From Comamonadaceae bacterium (lineage in GTDB: Bacteria > Pseudomonadota > Gammaproteobacteria > Burkholderiales > Burkholderiaceae_C): a stretch of 37,900 bases of DNA. Made by a program: the position numbers and the translations under genes. The notes under the pieces are model-generated. The model was not told the DNA's origin, did no database searches, and saw nothing but the letters and a program-made list of their open reading frames with translations. Location of the stretch: contig JAECRA010000041.1 of the NCBI GenBank assembly GCA_015999985.1, positions 1-37,900 of the forward strand, read 5' to 3'. Positions within the stretch are counted from its first letter, which is position 1. Every line of letters starts with the position of its first letter. This document shows positions 17,721 through 25,466 of this stretch, piece after piece.

Positions 17721-18868
17721 TAGAAAGCGATGCGCACCACGGCCTCGTGGCTGCCTCGTACATCATTACGGCCGTTTTTAACCGTGACGTAAAGCACGTT
17801 GTTCCGACTGTCCAGCGCCATGCTGTTCGGGTGCGTTGGCAGCGCGATCGTCTGCAGCAATTGGTGGCTGGACGTGTCAAACACGCTGACGCTACCTGCA
17901 CCGCGGTTGGTGACGTACAAACGTTGGCGGGGCACGTCCAACACCGGCGCAATTGGACCTTCGCCAGTCTGCAAACTGGTGGTGATTTTTCCGCTGTCGG
18001 CATCAAATACCACGACACGGTTGCCAGGGGTAGGCTTGAAACCGGGCTCTGCCTTCTGACGGCGCTCGCTGATGCTGGTCAAGCCCTGGTCCGTGGCGAA
18101 CAGTCGCCGAGCTTTGGGGTCGTAGGCCAAATTAAGCATCTGGTCTGCGGCTACGTTATAGCTCTTGCTGATCGTCAGGCTGCGCGTGTCGACTTCGTAA
18201 AGGCCACCGCGCATGTTGGACACGAACAAGCGGTGGTTGTCTGCGTCCAAAGCGATGCCGGTCGCCACAGCCCCAAGCCCTGGAAGCTCCTTCTCGAGCG
18301 TGAGCGTGCGCGTGTTCATCACATACAGCGAACTGCCATCCGAGCTGAGACCCGGCGCATAAAGACGAGCATTGGCCGTATCGAGCACCAGCTCGCGGAA
18401 ATGATGCGGATACTTTTCCTTGCCATCGGCACCTTTGACCTTCTTCATCAGCGGGACGGTCTGCACTACTCGATTGCTGGCAGTGTCCACCACGGTGACC
18501 GAACCTTCTGTCGTGTTCCCGACGTACAGCCTGTTGGAAGCGTCATCCAGTACGACGCCAAATCCACGCAGCGGTAATGCGATCTCAGCCTGCACGGCAA
18601 GCGTCTTGGGATCAAGGCGCAACACTTTGCTAGGCCCGGCGCCCTCACCAAAGCCTCCTGAAGAGGCCACAAACACGGCATTTTGGCGTGCGGAGAAGGC
18701 AACTTCGTACAGCGCTGGTGCGACGGCTGCGCGTTGAATTTGAGAGCTCTGTACGGGTTTGTAGACCACGGGCCCCGACACTGATTGGCCAACAGGCGCC
18801 TGCATGCCGCAGGCGCTGATGCACGCCACGGTCAGCAGGGCCAATGAGCGAGATAAAAACGATTTCAT
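17720..18868 (-). CDS. YncE-like beta-propeller lipoprotein
   Basis: A 382-aa exported protein with a lipobox ISAC near residue 20. The mature part is built of repeated beta-propeller strands such as RLYVGNTTEGSVTVVDTASN, RLFVSNMRGGLYEVD and RLYVTNRGAGSVSVFDTSS, as in the YncE/surface-antigen seven-bladed propellers. Proteins of this kind are often induced by iron limitation, but their ligand is poorly known. A start at 18868 is preferred over an ATG at 18883, because GGA lies about 10 nt upstream of 18868 and none precedes the other. It lies between the DUF2271 and PepSY-type genes and shares one base with the latter. Confidence 0.85.
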   Translation of the reverse strand: MKSFLSRSLALLTVACISACGMQAPVGQSVSGPVVYKPVQSSQIQRAAVAPALYEVAFSARQNAVFVASSGGFGEGAGPSKVLRLDPKTLAVQAEIALPLRGFGVVLDDASNRLYVGNTTEGSVTVVDTASNRVVQTVPLMKKVKGADGKEKYPHHFRELVLDTANARLYAPGLSSDGSSLYVMNTRTLTLEKELPGLGAVATGIALDADNHRLFVSNMRGGLYEVDTRSLTISKSYNVAADQMLNLAYDPKARRLFATDQGLTSISERRQKAEPGFKPTPGNRVVVFDADSGKITTSLQTGEGPIAPVLDVPRQRLYVTNRGAGSVSVFDTSSHQLLQTIALPTHPNSMALDSRNNVLYVTVKNGRNDVRGSHEAVVRIAF

Positions 18869-18921
18869 GCTTGATGTTTCCATAGTTGGATGGGTTGGAA
18901 CGCAGAGGTTCCAGATTCGCT

Positions 18922-19479
18922 TCAGGGCGCAGCTACCACACTCACTTTTCCGAGCTCGGTACGTCCCTGCGCGTCGGCCTGACTGGCCGAACGACCCCAG
19001 GTGAAAGGCAGACGCAGCATCTCCCGTCCGCCGTTTTCGCGTGCTACTTCGATGGCCAGCTGATACTGCCCTGCAGGGAGCTTTGCCAGTACGCCCTTGG
19101 CATCGCTGAATTGAAGCAGGTGCGTGCCGGCCGGACGAGTGGCGCTGCTGACGCCATCTGCAGGCAGCACCATTTGTTCGCCACTACTGCGCCACCACGT
19201 ACGCAAGTTGCGCAACCAGCCCCTGCCACCGTTGTCTCGCAACCGTGTGTCATACCAAACGGCCAGAGTGCCAAGCACAGCTTTGTCTTCCTCGGCTTTC
19301 TCGACCCACGCCGCGAGATAGGGCCGGTAATAAGAGGCCGTATCAATGGCTGGCAGGGTGACCTGCAGCGTGAGAGTGCCTGCACCCGCCGGCGCAGCCA
19401 GCAAGGTCAGTGCAGCGCCAGCCCACCAGTGAGTTTTATGCTTTGCGTACCCTGCCGCAACGCTTTTTGGCGCGCTCAT
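18922..19479 (-). CDS. DUF2271 periplasmic protein with flavinylation-like motif
   Basis: A 185-aa exported protein with a hydrophobic signal region at about residues 18-33. Family segments are YYRPYLAAWVEKAEED near residue 50, the Trp-rich LRNLRTWWR near residue 89, ADGVSSATRPAG near 107, and LPAGQYQLAIEVARENGG near 134. Residues 108-114 (DGVSSAT) resemble the DxxSGAT motif flavinylated by ApbE, with T114 as candidate acceptor. Its gene overlaps the EF-hand gene by 4 nt (ATGA) and lies in the same operon as apbE and the PepSY-type gene. A role as a periplasmic flavin electron carrier is inference; the second S in place of G makes the motif imperfect. Confidence 0.85.
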   Translation of the reverse strand: MSAPKSVAAGYAKHKTHWWAGAALTLLAAPAGAGTLTLQVTLPAIDTASYYRPYLAAWVEKAEEDKAVLGTLAVWYDTRLRDNGGRGWLRNLRTWWRSSGEQMVLPADGVSSATRPAGTHLLQFSDAKGVLAKLPAGQYQLAIEVARENGGREMLRLPFTWGRSASQADAQGRTELGKVSVVAAP

Positions 19480-20009
19480 CTATTCCCGCTCGGCTGCTCA
19501 CGTGGGCGCTGCGGATCGGCCGCAGACACGACGCCATCACCGCTGGTGTCCAGGTTGGCGAAGGTCTTTTCAGCAATCGCGTTGTCTTCCGCACGCGTGA
19601 ACTTGCCGTCCCGCGCTCGGTTGACGATGCCAAAGCGCACGTGCGCTTGCTTGATACCGTTCTCGTAGGCCTTGTCCGGCTGACGTCCAGTATCAAAGTA
19701 CTGCCGTTTCAAACGGGACTCGAATTCTGCGACGTACTCGTCTTCGCTGAGCCAGCCGTCACCATTGGTGTCAGCGGCTTGAAAGCGCTGTGCGCGGATC
19801 GCATCGAACTCGGCGCGCGTGACCTTACCGTCTCGGTCGGCATCGTAGCTGCCAAGGAAAGCTGCCATGCCATGGCCCCCTGCAGGGCGCGCGGGCTGCG
19901 ACTGTGCTGTGGTAGATGCGGCGTTCTTGGGCGCAACGCTGCCGGCGCAAGCCGACAGGAATGCGGCCAGAGCCAGCACGGCAAGAACAGGTTTTTTTGA
20001 GTGATTCAT
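19476..20009 (-). CDS. EF-hand calcium-binding lipoprotein
   Basis: A 177-aa exported lipoprotein with lipobox LSAC (C21). It has three good EF-hand loops: D56-D58-D60-G to E67, D80-N82-D84-G to E91, and D154 to D165 (DTSGDG). A degenerate loop lies near residues 130-141 (NRARDGKFTRAE). Calcium binding is therefore likely. The start at 20009 is chosen because the preceding in-frame residues are not signal-like, while MNHSKKPVLAVLALAAFLSAC is a clean lipoprotein signal. It sits directly after the TonB receptor gene (49-nt gap) and overlaps the DUF2271 gene. Its role in the uptake system is not known. Confidence 0.85.
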   Translation of the reverse strand: MNHSKKPVLAVLALAAFLSACAGSVAPKNAASTTAQSQPARPAGGHGMAAFLGSYDADRDGKVTRAEFDAIRAQRFQAADTNGDGWLSEDEYVAEFESRLKRQYFDTGRQPDKAYENGIKQAHVRFGIVNRARDGKFTRAEDNAIAEKTFANLDTSGDGVVSAADPQRPREQPSGNR

Positions 20010-20058
20010 AGAGGGTCTCGGTGACGTTGGAGTGATGGGGGTAGATGCGCCAGTGCCT

Positions 20059-22734
20059 TCAGAAGTCCACATTCAAGCTGACAGCGAATGTGCGGCCTGG
20101 CGCGGTAGAAAGCTCAATCTGTTGGCGATCCCGGGCGTTGGCTGGTTGCAGACTGCGCGTGCTGCTGTAGGCCCAATACCGCTTGTCAGCCAAGTTAAAG
20201 ATGCCGAAGTTCAGGCGGGTATGTTTATTGATGCGCCAGTAGCCGGAAATGTCAAAACGCGCGAAACCGGGCACGCGGAACAGATCCGTTGACGAATCAG
20301 TCAGTTCGGCGCCGGGGTTGTTGCTATAGGACTGGCGATTCGTAGCGGTGGCCTGTTTGCCACGAACGAATGTGCCCATCAGGTTCAAACCCCAGGCCTT
20401 TTGCGGTGCCTCATAGCCTACGCCGATGATGGCTTTGCCAGGTTGCACGGAGTCCAGGTCCACATTCTTGTCGCCCGCATAGTTTGACTTGGAGCTGCCT
20501 TTGCTGTAACCCACTGCCCAGGTGGTGTAGAGGCCGCGCAGCGCGGGCGTCCATGTACCATGGTCCAGCCGAACGCTGAGTTCAGTGCCGTAGATGTTGG
20601 CCACATCGCGATTTTCGGCTTGGTAGAGAATGCTCAGGCTGTCCTGGATGTTGACAAACTTCTCAGGATTGTTCGCCCGCGTATAGCGTGTATAGGATAT
20701 GAAATCCTTGTATTTTGTGTAGAAGACAGAGCCCGCAAATTGCACCCCGGGCACTGGAGAGCCCTTCAGGCCGACGTCGAAGGCGTTGCTGGACTCTGCC
20801 TTCAAATTTCGGTCGCCGAGCAGCGCGTACGTGCCTCCGCCGCTATTCCAATAGCCGAAAATCTCACTGTTGGTGGGAGCGCGACCACCCCGCTTCCACT
20901 GTGCGTAGGCGGTCATGTTGGGCATTACGTCATAAAGCACAGCCAGACTCGGACTGACGATGGTCGTCGTCGGTGCGTTGCCATACATCGCTTCCAACTC
21001 AGCCTGCGTGATGCGGTCATTGCCGAAGTTACCCGCATTTCGGATGCTCGGCTCGATCCGGTCCACCCGCAAACCCGGCACCACTGCGAGCCGGCGGCCA
21101 CCTAGCTGGAAGTCGATGGTGTCCTGTACAAACGCCCCCGAACGCACCGTCAACGTATCAGGAAACGGTTGGCCAGCGCCGAACGCCTCACTGGATGTAA
21201 ATGGGTGCTCGTTCTTGGTTCGCGAGTAGTTCACACCGAACTTGATCGCGTGGTTGGCAATGCGTTTGTCTGCCACGCTGGAAAAGCCGATCTGCTGCGT
21301 GGTGTTCTGCGAAGCTTCTCGGACCGCCGCACCGGGGGCTTTGGTGACCGTGTTGGTCACGTCGTCCATGTCGGTGTTTTGCAGGAACAGACGGGTGTTG
21401 ATCTGGTCTATAGGACCCCCGACCCCAGGCGTCCAGGTGTGCGCGGCGTACACCGTATCGCGCGTGGTGCGGGCGTCTTGATTTGAAGTTCCGGTGACCG
21501 CCGTACCGTCGGCGTTCCAGCTTGCGAAGGTGGACTGGTTCTGTTTGCGGTAAAGGTCAGCGGCCAGCTCCAGCTTGTGTTCGGGGTTCACACGCATCAC
21601 ACCTTTGAGCAACAACGCGTCCGAATTCCAGCGCTCGGGGTATCTGGACATGGATTCACTGTTGTTCTTGGACTCATGGCCATCACGGCGTGAGTAACCC
21701 ATCAGTAGCCCTAGATCACCAGTCTGCCCCGCCAGCGTCACTCCCTTGGACCAAGCACTATCGGCTTGGCTATAGCCGAGTTTGGCTCCTGCATAGAACG
21801 GATTGCTGGCGCTCACATAGTCTTCTGGCGACTTGCTGCGAAAGCTCACCGCCCCGCCGATGCCTCCAGCAGAACGCTGAGAATTGGTCGTCCCTGACTG
21901 AATATCTACAGAGGAATACAGCTCAGGGTCGATAAAGTCACGCCCCATGCCGAAGGTGCCGTCTTCTGAGCGTGCGGTCATTGGCGCCCGGCTGACCGCG
22001 TCGGGCATTTCGATGCCATCCACGTCCAATCCGACCCGGTTTCCTTCAACGCCACGGATGTTGTATCCGGTGGTGCCGCCACGGTCGTAGCGACTTGCGC
22101 CTCGCGTGGCTCCTTGCACCGTACCTGGCGCTTCTACCAACGGCTGATAGCGAATCACGTCCGCAATGCTATTACCCCCTGTGCGCTCAACATCATCTTG
22201 AGTAAGGACCGTGCGGGTTCCCGCTTCACGCCGAACTGCGTCTGCCGTCACCTTGACTTCGGCCAAGGCAACTTCGCCTTGCGCGGGCATTGCGGCAGTT
22301 GCAGCAGTTGCAGCAGTTGTGGAGTTCGATGTGGATGCTGCCGCCGACGCCGGTGAAGACGCTTGGCGCAATACCCAGACTCCGCGGCTGCGTTCATGCA
22401 CTTCCAGCCCGGTGCCGGCCAATAATTGGGCGAATCCTTCACGCACGCCATAGCGCCCTTGGAGCCCGCTTGTTCGGCGACCCGAAACCAACCTGGCGTC
22501 CAGTTGCACGGTCACGCCTGCGCTGGTAGCGAAATTGCTCAATGCGTCATCGAGCGGCCCAGCAGGCACCGCATAGGCACTTACCGGCACAGGACCTTGA
22601 GCCAAGGCGGCTGGCAGCCAGCCTGCGCCAGTGGTCAGCGCCATCATCAACATGGCTTGGCGCGCGGCTTGGGCGAGCGGGGCAGTTTTCGAGCGCGCAG
22701 GGGCGCCTTTGGAGATATGGTCGTGTCGAGACAT
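20059..22734 (-). CDS. TonB-dependent receptor with STN signalling domain, heme-receptor-like
   Basis: An 891-aa outer-membrane transporter. After a signal peptide ending near AALAQ (about residue 46), an STN domain (VPAGPLDDALSNFA to VWVLRQ) indicates cell-surface signalling through FecR. An Ala-rich linker leads to a probable TonB box (ALAEVKV), the plug (GGTTGYNIRGVEGNRVGLDVDGIEMPD) and a 22-strand-type barrel ending in FAVSLNVDF. Plug and C-terminal segments (NLADKRYWAYS) resemble heme/hemoglobin receptors. The FRAP and NPNL boxes are degenerate (GRAPT 617-621 and GDRNLKAES 640-648), and no histidine lies between them, so heme may not be the ligand. fecR and fecI lie directly upstream. 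Confidence 0.92.
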   Translation of the reverse strand: MSRHDHISKGAPARSKTAPLAQAARQAMLMMALTTGAGWLPAALAQGPVPVSAYAVPAGPLDDALSNFATSAGVTVQLDARLVSGRRTSGLQGRYGVREGFAQLLAGTGLEVHERSRGVWVLRQASSPASAAASTSNSTTAATAATAAMPAQGEVALAEVKVTADAVRREAGTRTVLTQDDVERTGGNSIADVIRYQPLVEAPGTVQGATRGASRYDRGGTTGYNIRGVEGNRVGLDVDGIEMPDAVSRAPMTARSEDGTFGMGRDFIDPELYSSVDIQSGTTNSQRSAGGIGGAVSFRSKSPEDYVSASNPFYAGAKLGYSQADSAWSKGVTLAGQTGDLGLLMGYSRRDGHESKNNSESMSRYPERWNSDALLLKGVMRVNPEHKLELAADLYRKQNQSTFASWNADGTAVTGTSNQDARTTRDTVYAAHTWTPGVGGPIDQINTRLFLQNTDMDDVTNTVTKAPGAAVREASQNTTQQIGFSSVADKRIANHAIKFGVNYSRTKNEHPFTSSEAFGAGQPFPDTLTVRSGAFVQDTIDFQLGGRRLAVVPGLRVDRIEPSIRNAGNFGNDRITQAELEAMYGNAPTTTIVSPSLAVLYDVMPNMTAYAQWKRGGRAPTNSEIFGYWNSGGGTYALLGDRNLKAESSNAFDVGLKGSPVPGVQFAGSVFYTKYKDFISYTRYTRANNPEKFVNIQDSLSILYQAENRDVANIYGTELSVRLDHGTWTPALRGLYTTWAVGYSKGSSKSNYAGDKNVDLDSVQPGKAIIGVGYEAPQKAWGLNLMGTFVRGKQATATNRQSYSNNPGAELTDSSTDLFRVPGFARFDISGYWRINKHTRLNFGIFNLADKRYWAYSSTRSLQPANARDRQQIELSTAPGRTFAVSLNVDF

Positions 22735-22848
22735 GCGGAGCTTCCCTTGGATGGATTGATTAGCTGGCTCCGCGACGCGGCTTGCTGGCGTTCTATTGGT
22801 ATGACACGCGAAACGTCAAAAGGTGACACACAAAGTGTCCGATAGCTT

Positions 22849-23850
22849 TCACTGGACTAGGGGCCTGATCTCCACCCACCAACGTGTACGGTAGGCCATG
22901 CGGACCGGTAACGTGTCCGGCAATGCGGCAAGAATCTCGTCTGTGCTGTCCAAGCGGAATGCTCCGCTAATTCGAAGCTCGGCGACCTCCGGCGCGCAAC
23001 GCACCACGCCTCTCCGATATCGCCCAAGTTCAGCCGCGAAGTCCGCCAACCGCTGGTTGCTGGCAAAGAGCATTCCGCGCACCCATGCGTCCTGCTGGGG
23101 ATGCTCCGGAACGATCTCATGCGCGCCAGCAGCATCAAACCGAGTCTGCAAGCCAGCCTCGATACGGAAGGGTGGGTCATTAGAATTCGTCGGGCGAACC
23201 TCAACCGCACTTTGCTGCACTGCCACAAGGGTCGTCGAGTCTGCTGGCGTCTGCCGCACCAGGAACCGCGTCCCCAGTGCCCGAATGCGGCCGTGGCGCG
23301 TTTGCACTTCAAACGGCCTGCGTGCGGAGTCCTGTGCGGTCTCTATCTGGAGCTCTCCAGAGTGAAGCTTGACCAGACGCAGTCCCTTACTCTCCGAGTC
23401 AAAGGAGACGTCAATATCTGTGGCCGTGTTGAGCTCAAGCGTTGTGCCATCGGGTAGCACCACTTTACGGTGTTCTCCTGTTGCAGTGCTATGACTGACG
23501 CGCCAGGTATCCTGCCCATAGGAAATTCCACGCCAGAGCGTGTAGACCACCGGTGCGGCCACCGCGAACACCGCCAAGCTCTGCAAGGCAGAGCGGCGTC
23601 CGGCTTGGCGGCGAGCACGGCCTAGCACCTGCAGACTCACCAGCGGAGGCAAGCGCCCCAGTTGAGCGTTCAGACGTACAGCGCGCTGCCAGGCCAACTC
23701 GTGCAACTCATCTGCACTTCGCCATCGCTCCAAGTCCTGCCGCTCGGCTGCCGTAGCTTCGCCCGAGTTCATGTGTGCCATCCACCTGGATGCTGCACGC
23801 AAGACCTCACGCGGTACCGCGGCACCTCTACCCTCGCCTGAACCTGTCAT
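22849..23850 (-). CDS. fecR: FecR-family anti-sigma factor
   Basis: A 333-aa inner-membrane sigma regulator. The cytoplasmic N-terminal DUF4880-type segment (AASRWMAHMNSGEAT to ELAWQRA) would hold the sigma factor. One membrane helix (LAVFAVAAPVVYTLW) lies near residue 100. The periplasmic FecR domain has HRKVVLPDGTTLELNTATDIDV and RLVKLHSGELQIET. A start at 23850 gives an ATGA overlap with fecI; an ATG 18 nt further upstream is possible. It should relay receptor occupancy, sensed through the STN domain, to FecI. Confidence 0.92.
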   Translation of the reverse strand: MTGSGEGRGAAVPREVLRAASRWMAHMNSGEATAAERQDLERWRSADELHELAWQRAVRLNAQLGRLPPLVSLQVLGRARRQAGRRSALQSLAVFAVAAPVVYTLWRGISYGQDTWRVSHSTATGEHRKVVLPDGTTLELNTATDIDVSFDSESKGLRLVKLHSGELQIETAQDSARRPFEVQTRHGRIRALGTRFLVRQTPADSTTLVAVQQSAVEVRPTNSNDPPFRIEAGLQTRFDAAGAHEIVPEHPQQDAWVRGMLFASNQRLADFAAELGRYRRGVVRCAPEVAELRISGAFRLDSTDEILAALPDTLPVRMAYRTRWWVEIRPLVQ

Positions 23851-24380
23851 TCGATTCGCATCAAACATTCTTCGAATGCTTGCGCCATGTACCGTTTGAC
23901 GGTGCGCTCCGCAATACCCATGCGTAAGGCGATCTCTGCATAGGTCAGCCCTTCGAGCTGTGCCAGCAGGAACGCGGTGCGCACTTTTGAAGGCAAAGCG
24001 TCGAGCATGGCGTCAATCTCGTGCAATGTTTGCAAGATGCTCAGGCGGTCCTCGGGAGAGACCGCAAATGATTCGGGATGAAGTGCCAGCGCCGCCAGCC
24101 AGGCTTGTTCGAGCGATGCCCTTCGAAAATGATTGGCGAGCACCCTCCCCGCCACGGTAGTGAGATATGCGCGTGGCTCCCGCACGGAGTTCAGGGCCAA
24201 TTCCTCTGCTCGGCAGGCTTCCAGGATACGCACAAAAGTATCATGCATAAGATCTGCCGCCTGATGAGCATCCCCCAACTTACGGCGCAACCAGTTGTGC
24301 AACCACCCCTGGTGTTGGCAATAGAGGACGTCGATCTGTTGTTCGGTTGATAAATCTAGACTGGAATCTGTCGCGATCAC
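23847..24380 (-). CDS. fecI: FecI-type ECF sigma factor
   Basis: A 177-aa extracytoplasmic-function sigma factor. Region 2 runs through HQAADLMHDTFVRILEA and REPRAYLTTVAGRVLANHFRR. Region 4 is the helix-turn-helix LTYAEIALRMGIAERTVKRYMAQA. The start codon is GTG. It is the first gene of the uptake operon or of its regulatory part, and a Fur-box-like site lies 29-47 nt upstream. Expected targets are the TonB receptor gene and the genes downstream of it. Confidence 0.93.
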   Translation of the reverse strand: MIATDSSLDLSTEQQIDVLYCQHQGWLHNWLRRKLGDAHQAADLMHDTFVRILEACRAEELALNSVREPRAYLTTVAGRVLANHFRRASLEQAWLAALALHPESFAVSPEDRLSILQTLHEIDAMLDALPSKVRTAFLLAQLEGLTYAEIALRMGIAERTVKRYMAQAFEECLMRIE

Positions 24381-24408
24381 AAGGCTAAGTTCCGAAGGTG
24401 CACTGCAT

Positions 24409-24427
24409 GTAAATGAGAATCATTACC
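24409..24427 (-). promoter_or_regulatory. Fur-box-like site upstream of fecI
   Basis: The 19-nt stretch matches the classical Fur consensus at 15 positions; its core TGAGAATCATTACCA (24414-24428) differs from the symmetrical 7-1-7 form at two positions. The position just upstream of the sigma factor gene is the usual one for iron-repressed FecI systems. It supports iron as the nutrient that controls this locus. Confidence 0.72.
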
Positions 24428-24556
24428 ATGATACATGGCTGCACCTTTCCCCTACAGGCTTCTCACCCCCTTTGTAGGCAAATCTGACCGGACCGGCGCC
24501 CGATAGTTGTATTGGCCTCACACATGCCTCATGGGCTACTTGGAAAATAGATGCAT

Positions 24557-24865
24557 CTAGGCGTGTAAAGCTTGAAATTTAGCCCGATCACCATCTGCTT
24601 TCCGGTACGCGTAGTCGGCCGGATCGGTGCCCACGAGGTTGTCGAGCTGGTTTGATGAGGTGTCCGGCAGGATCAGCCGGTGCCACACCATCTGGATTCG
24701 GGTCCACCCGTCGCTCACCTGGCTGTTGCAGCGGCCCAGGATGCGCGAGCCCTGCGGGATCAGCAGATGGCGGCCGGAATCATGGTGTCGGGGATTGGAG
24801 TCGGATGGCCGTGATGCCGGGGGTGCAGCCCAAAATCCGGCGGCGCGTTGCGCCGACAGGTCCAT
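24557..24865 (-). pseudogene. trbI: Decayed TrbI/VirB10-type conjugation gene fragment
   Basis: A 102-codon minus-strand frame. Residues about 29-93 (24587-24781) read SGRHLLIPQGSRILGR, then MVWHRLILPDTSSNQLDN and GTDPADYA. This follows the conserved core of TrbI/VirB10 mating-pore proteins, where LLIPQG, a W-R-I-x-PDGSS segment, a DN and a TD-x-A-x-YAG occur in that order and spacing. Intact TrbI is about 400 aa or more; here the N-terminal part and everything after the YA are lost, and expected residues are replaced (for example C for Y in the GRY position). The frame stays open further upstream (to 25507), but only as a shadow of the plus-strand gene. It marks a relic of a conjugative element. 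Confidence 0.65.
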
Positions 24866-24881
24866 GTTCTTTGCTTCTTTC

Positions 24882-24909
24882 TTGACATGCAGGCATTTAC
24901 CTGCATAAT
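24882..24909 (+). promoter_or_regulatory. Promoter with embedded inverted repeat for the SRPBCC-ArsR operon
   Basis: A perfect -35 box TTGACA (24882-24887), a 16-nt spacer and a -10 box CATAAT (24904-24909). The inverted repeat ATGCAGG-N6-CCTGCAT (24887-24906) fills the spacer exactly, so a bound dimer would block RNA polymerase. The ArsR-type regulator encoded in the same operon is the obvious candidate ligand. The predicted transcript starts near 24916, downstream of any earlier in-frame start of the first SRPBCC gene. Confidence 0.65.
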
Positions 24910-24970
24910 TCATCATCAGATTAAGGCTGCGACATCCGCGGTCTCTCTGTTCGATCGGGAAGGAAATGTC

Positions 24971-25426
24971 ATGGCAGATATTGCTCACAGGATCGGCATC
25001 AAGTCCACGCCGGAAGCGGTCTACAAAGCCCTGGCCACGCGTGAAGGCGTAGCTGGCTGGTGGACCGAGAACACAACCGGAGAAAGCTGCGTGGGCAGTG
25101 CGCTCCGGCTCCGCTTCACGTCCGACGGCACCGAGATCGGCGACATGCAGATGAAGGTCTTGCAGCTCCGCCCGGCCGAACTCGTTCTGTGGGAGGTGGT
25201 GGCCGGCCCTGCCGAGTGGATCGGTACGACGATCCGTTTTGAACTCAAGCAGGAAGGCGAATATTGCATCGTCCTCTTCACCCATGAGGACTGGAAAGAA
25301 CGCGTCGAGTTCATGCACCACTGCGGTACCAAGTGGGCGATCTTCATGATGAGCCTGAAAGCGCTGGTGGAAACCGGCAAGGGCCTGCCGAGTCCGCACG
25401 ATGTCAAGATCGACAACTGGAACTGA
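24971..25426 (+). CDS. SRPBCC (AHSA1-like) domain protein 1
   Basis: A 151-aa protein of the Activator-of-Hsp90-ATPase-1-like SRPBCC group, a hydrophobic-ligand-binding fold. Typical segments are IKSTPEAVYKALATREGVAGWWT at the start and WKERVEFMHHCGTKWAIFMMSLKALVETGKG at the end. The start at 24971 is chosen because AGGAAA lies just upstream and because the longer frame would begin before the promoter. It is the first gene of a three-gene operon, 40 nt before the ArsR-type gene. Ligand and role are unknown. Confidence 0.87.
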   Translation: MADIAHRIGIKSTPEAVYKALATREGVAGWWTENTTGESCVGSALRLRFTSDGTEIGDMQMKVLQLRPAELVLWEVVAGPAEWIGTTIRFELKQEGEYCIVLFTHEDWKERVEFMHHCGTKWAIFMMSLKALVETGKGLPSPHDVKIDNWN

Positions 25427-25466
25427 CGCAAAGTTGGCCTGCCTTCGGGAGCTTAAGTGAAGACCA

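Noticed and set aside
22799-22830. Two GTGTCA-type words upstream of the TonB receptor gene as a FecI-dependent promoter
   Set aside because: The spacing and sequence do not clearly match a FecI-type promoter I know; too weak to list as a feature without comparing related loci.
24548-24559. 12-bp palindrome TAGATGCATCTA near the end of the TrbI relic
   Set aside because: Several 12-bp palindromes are expected by chance in a window of this size, and it has no promoter or repeat context.
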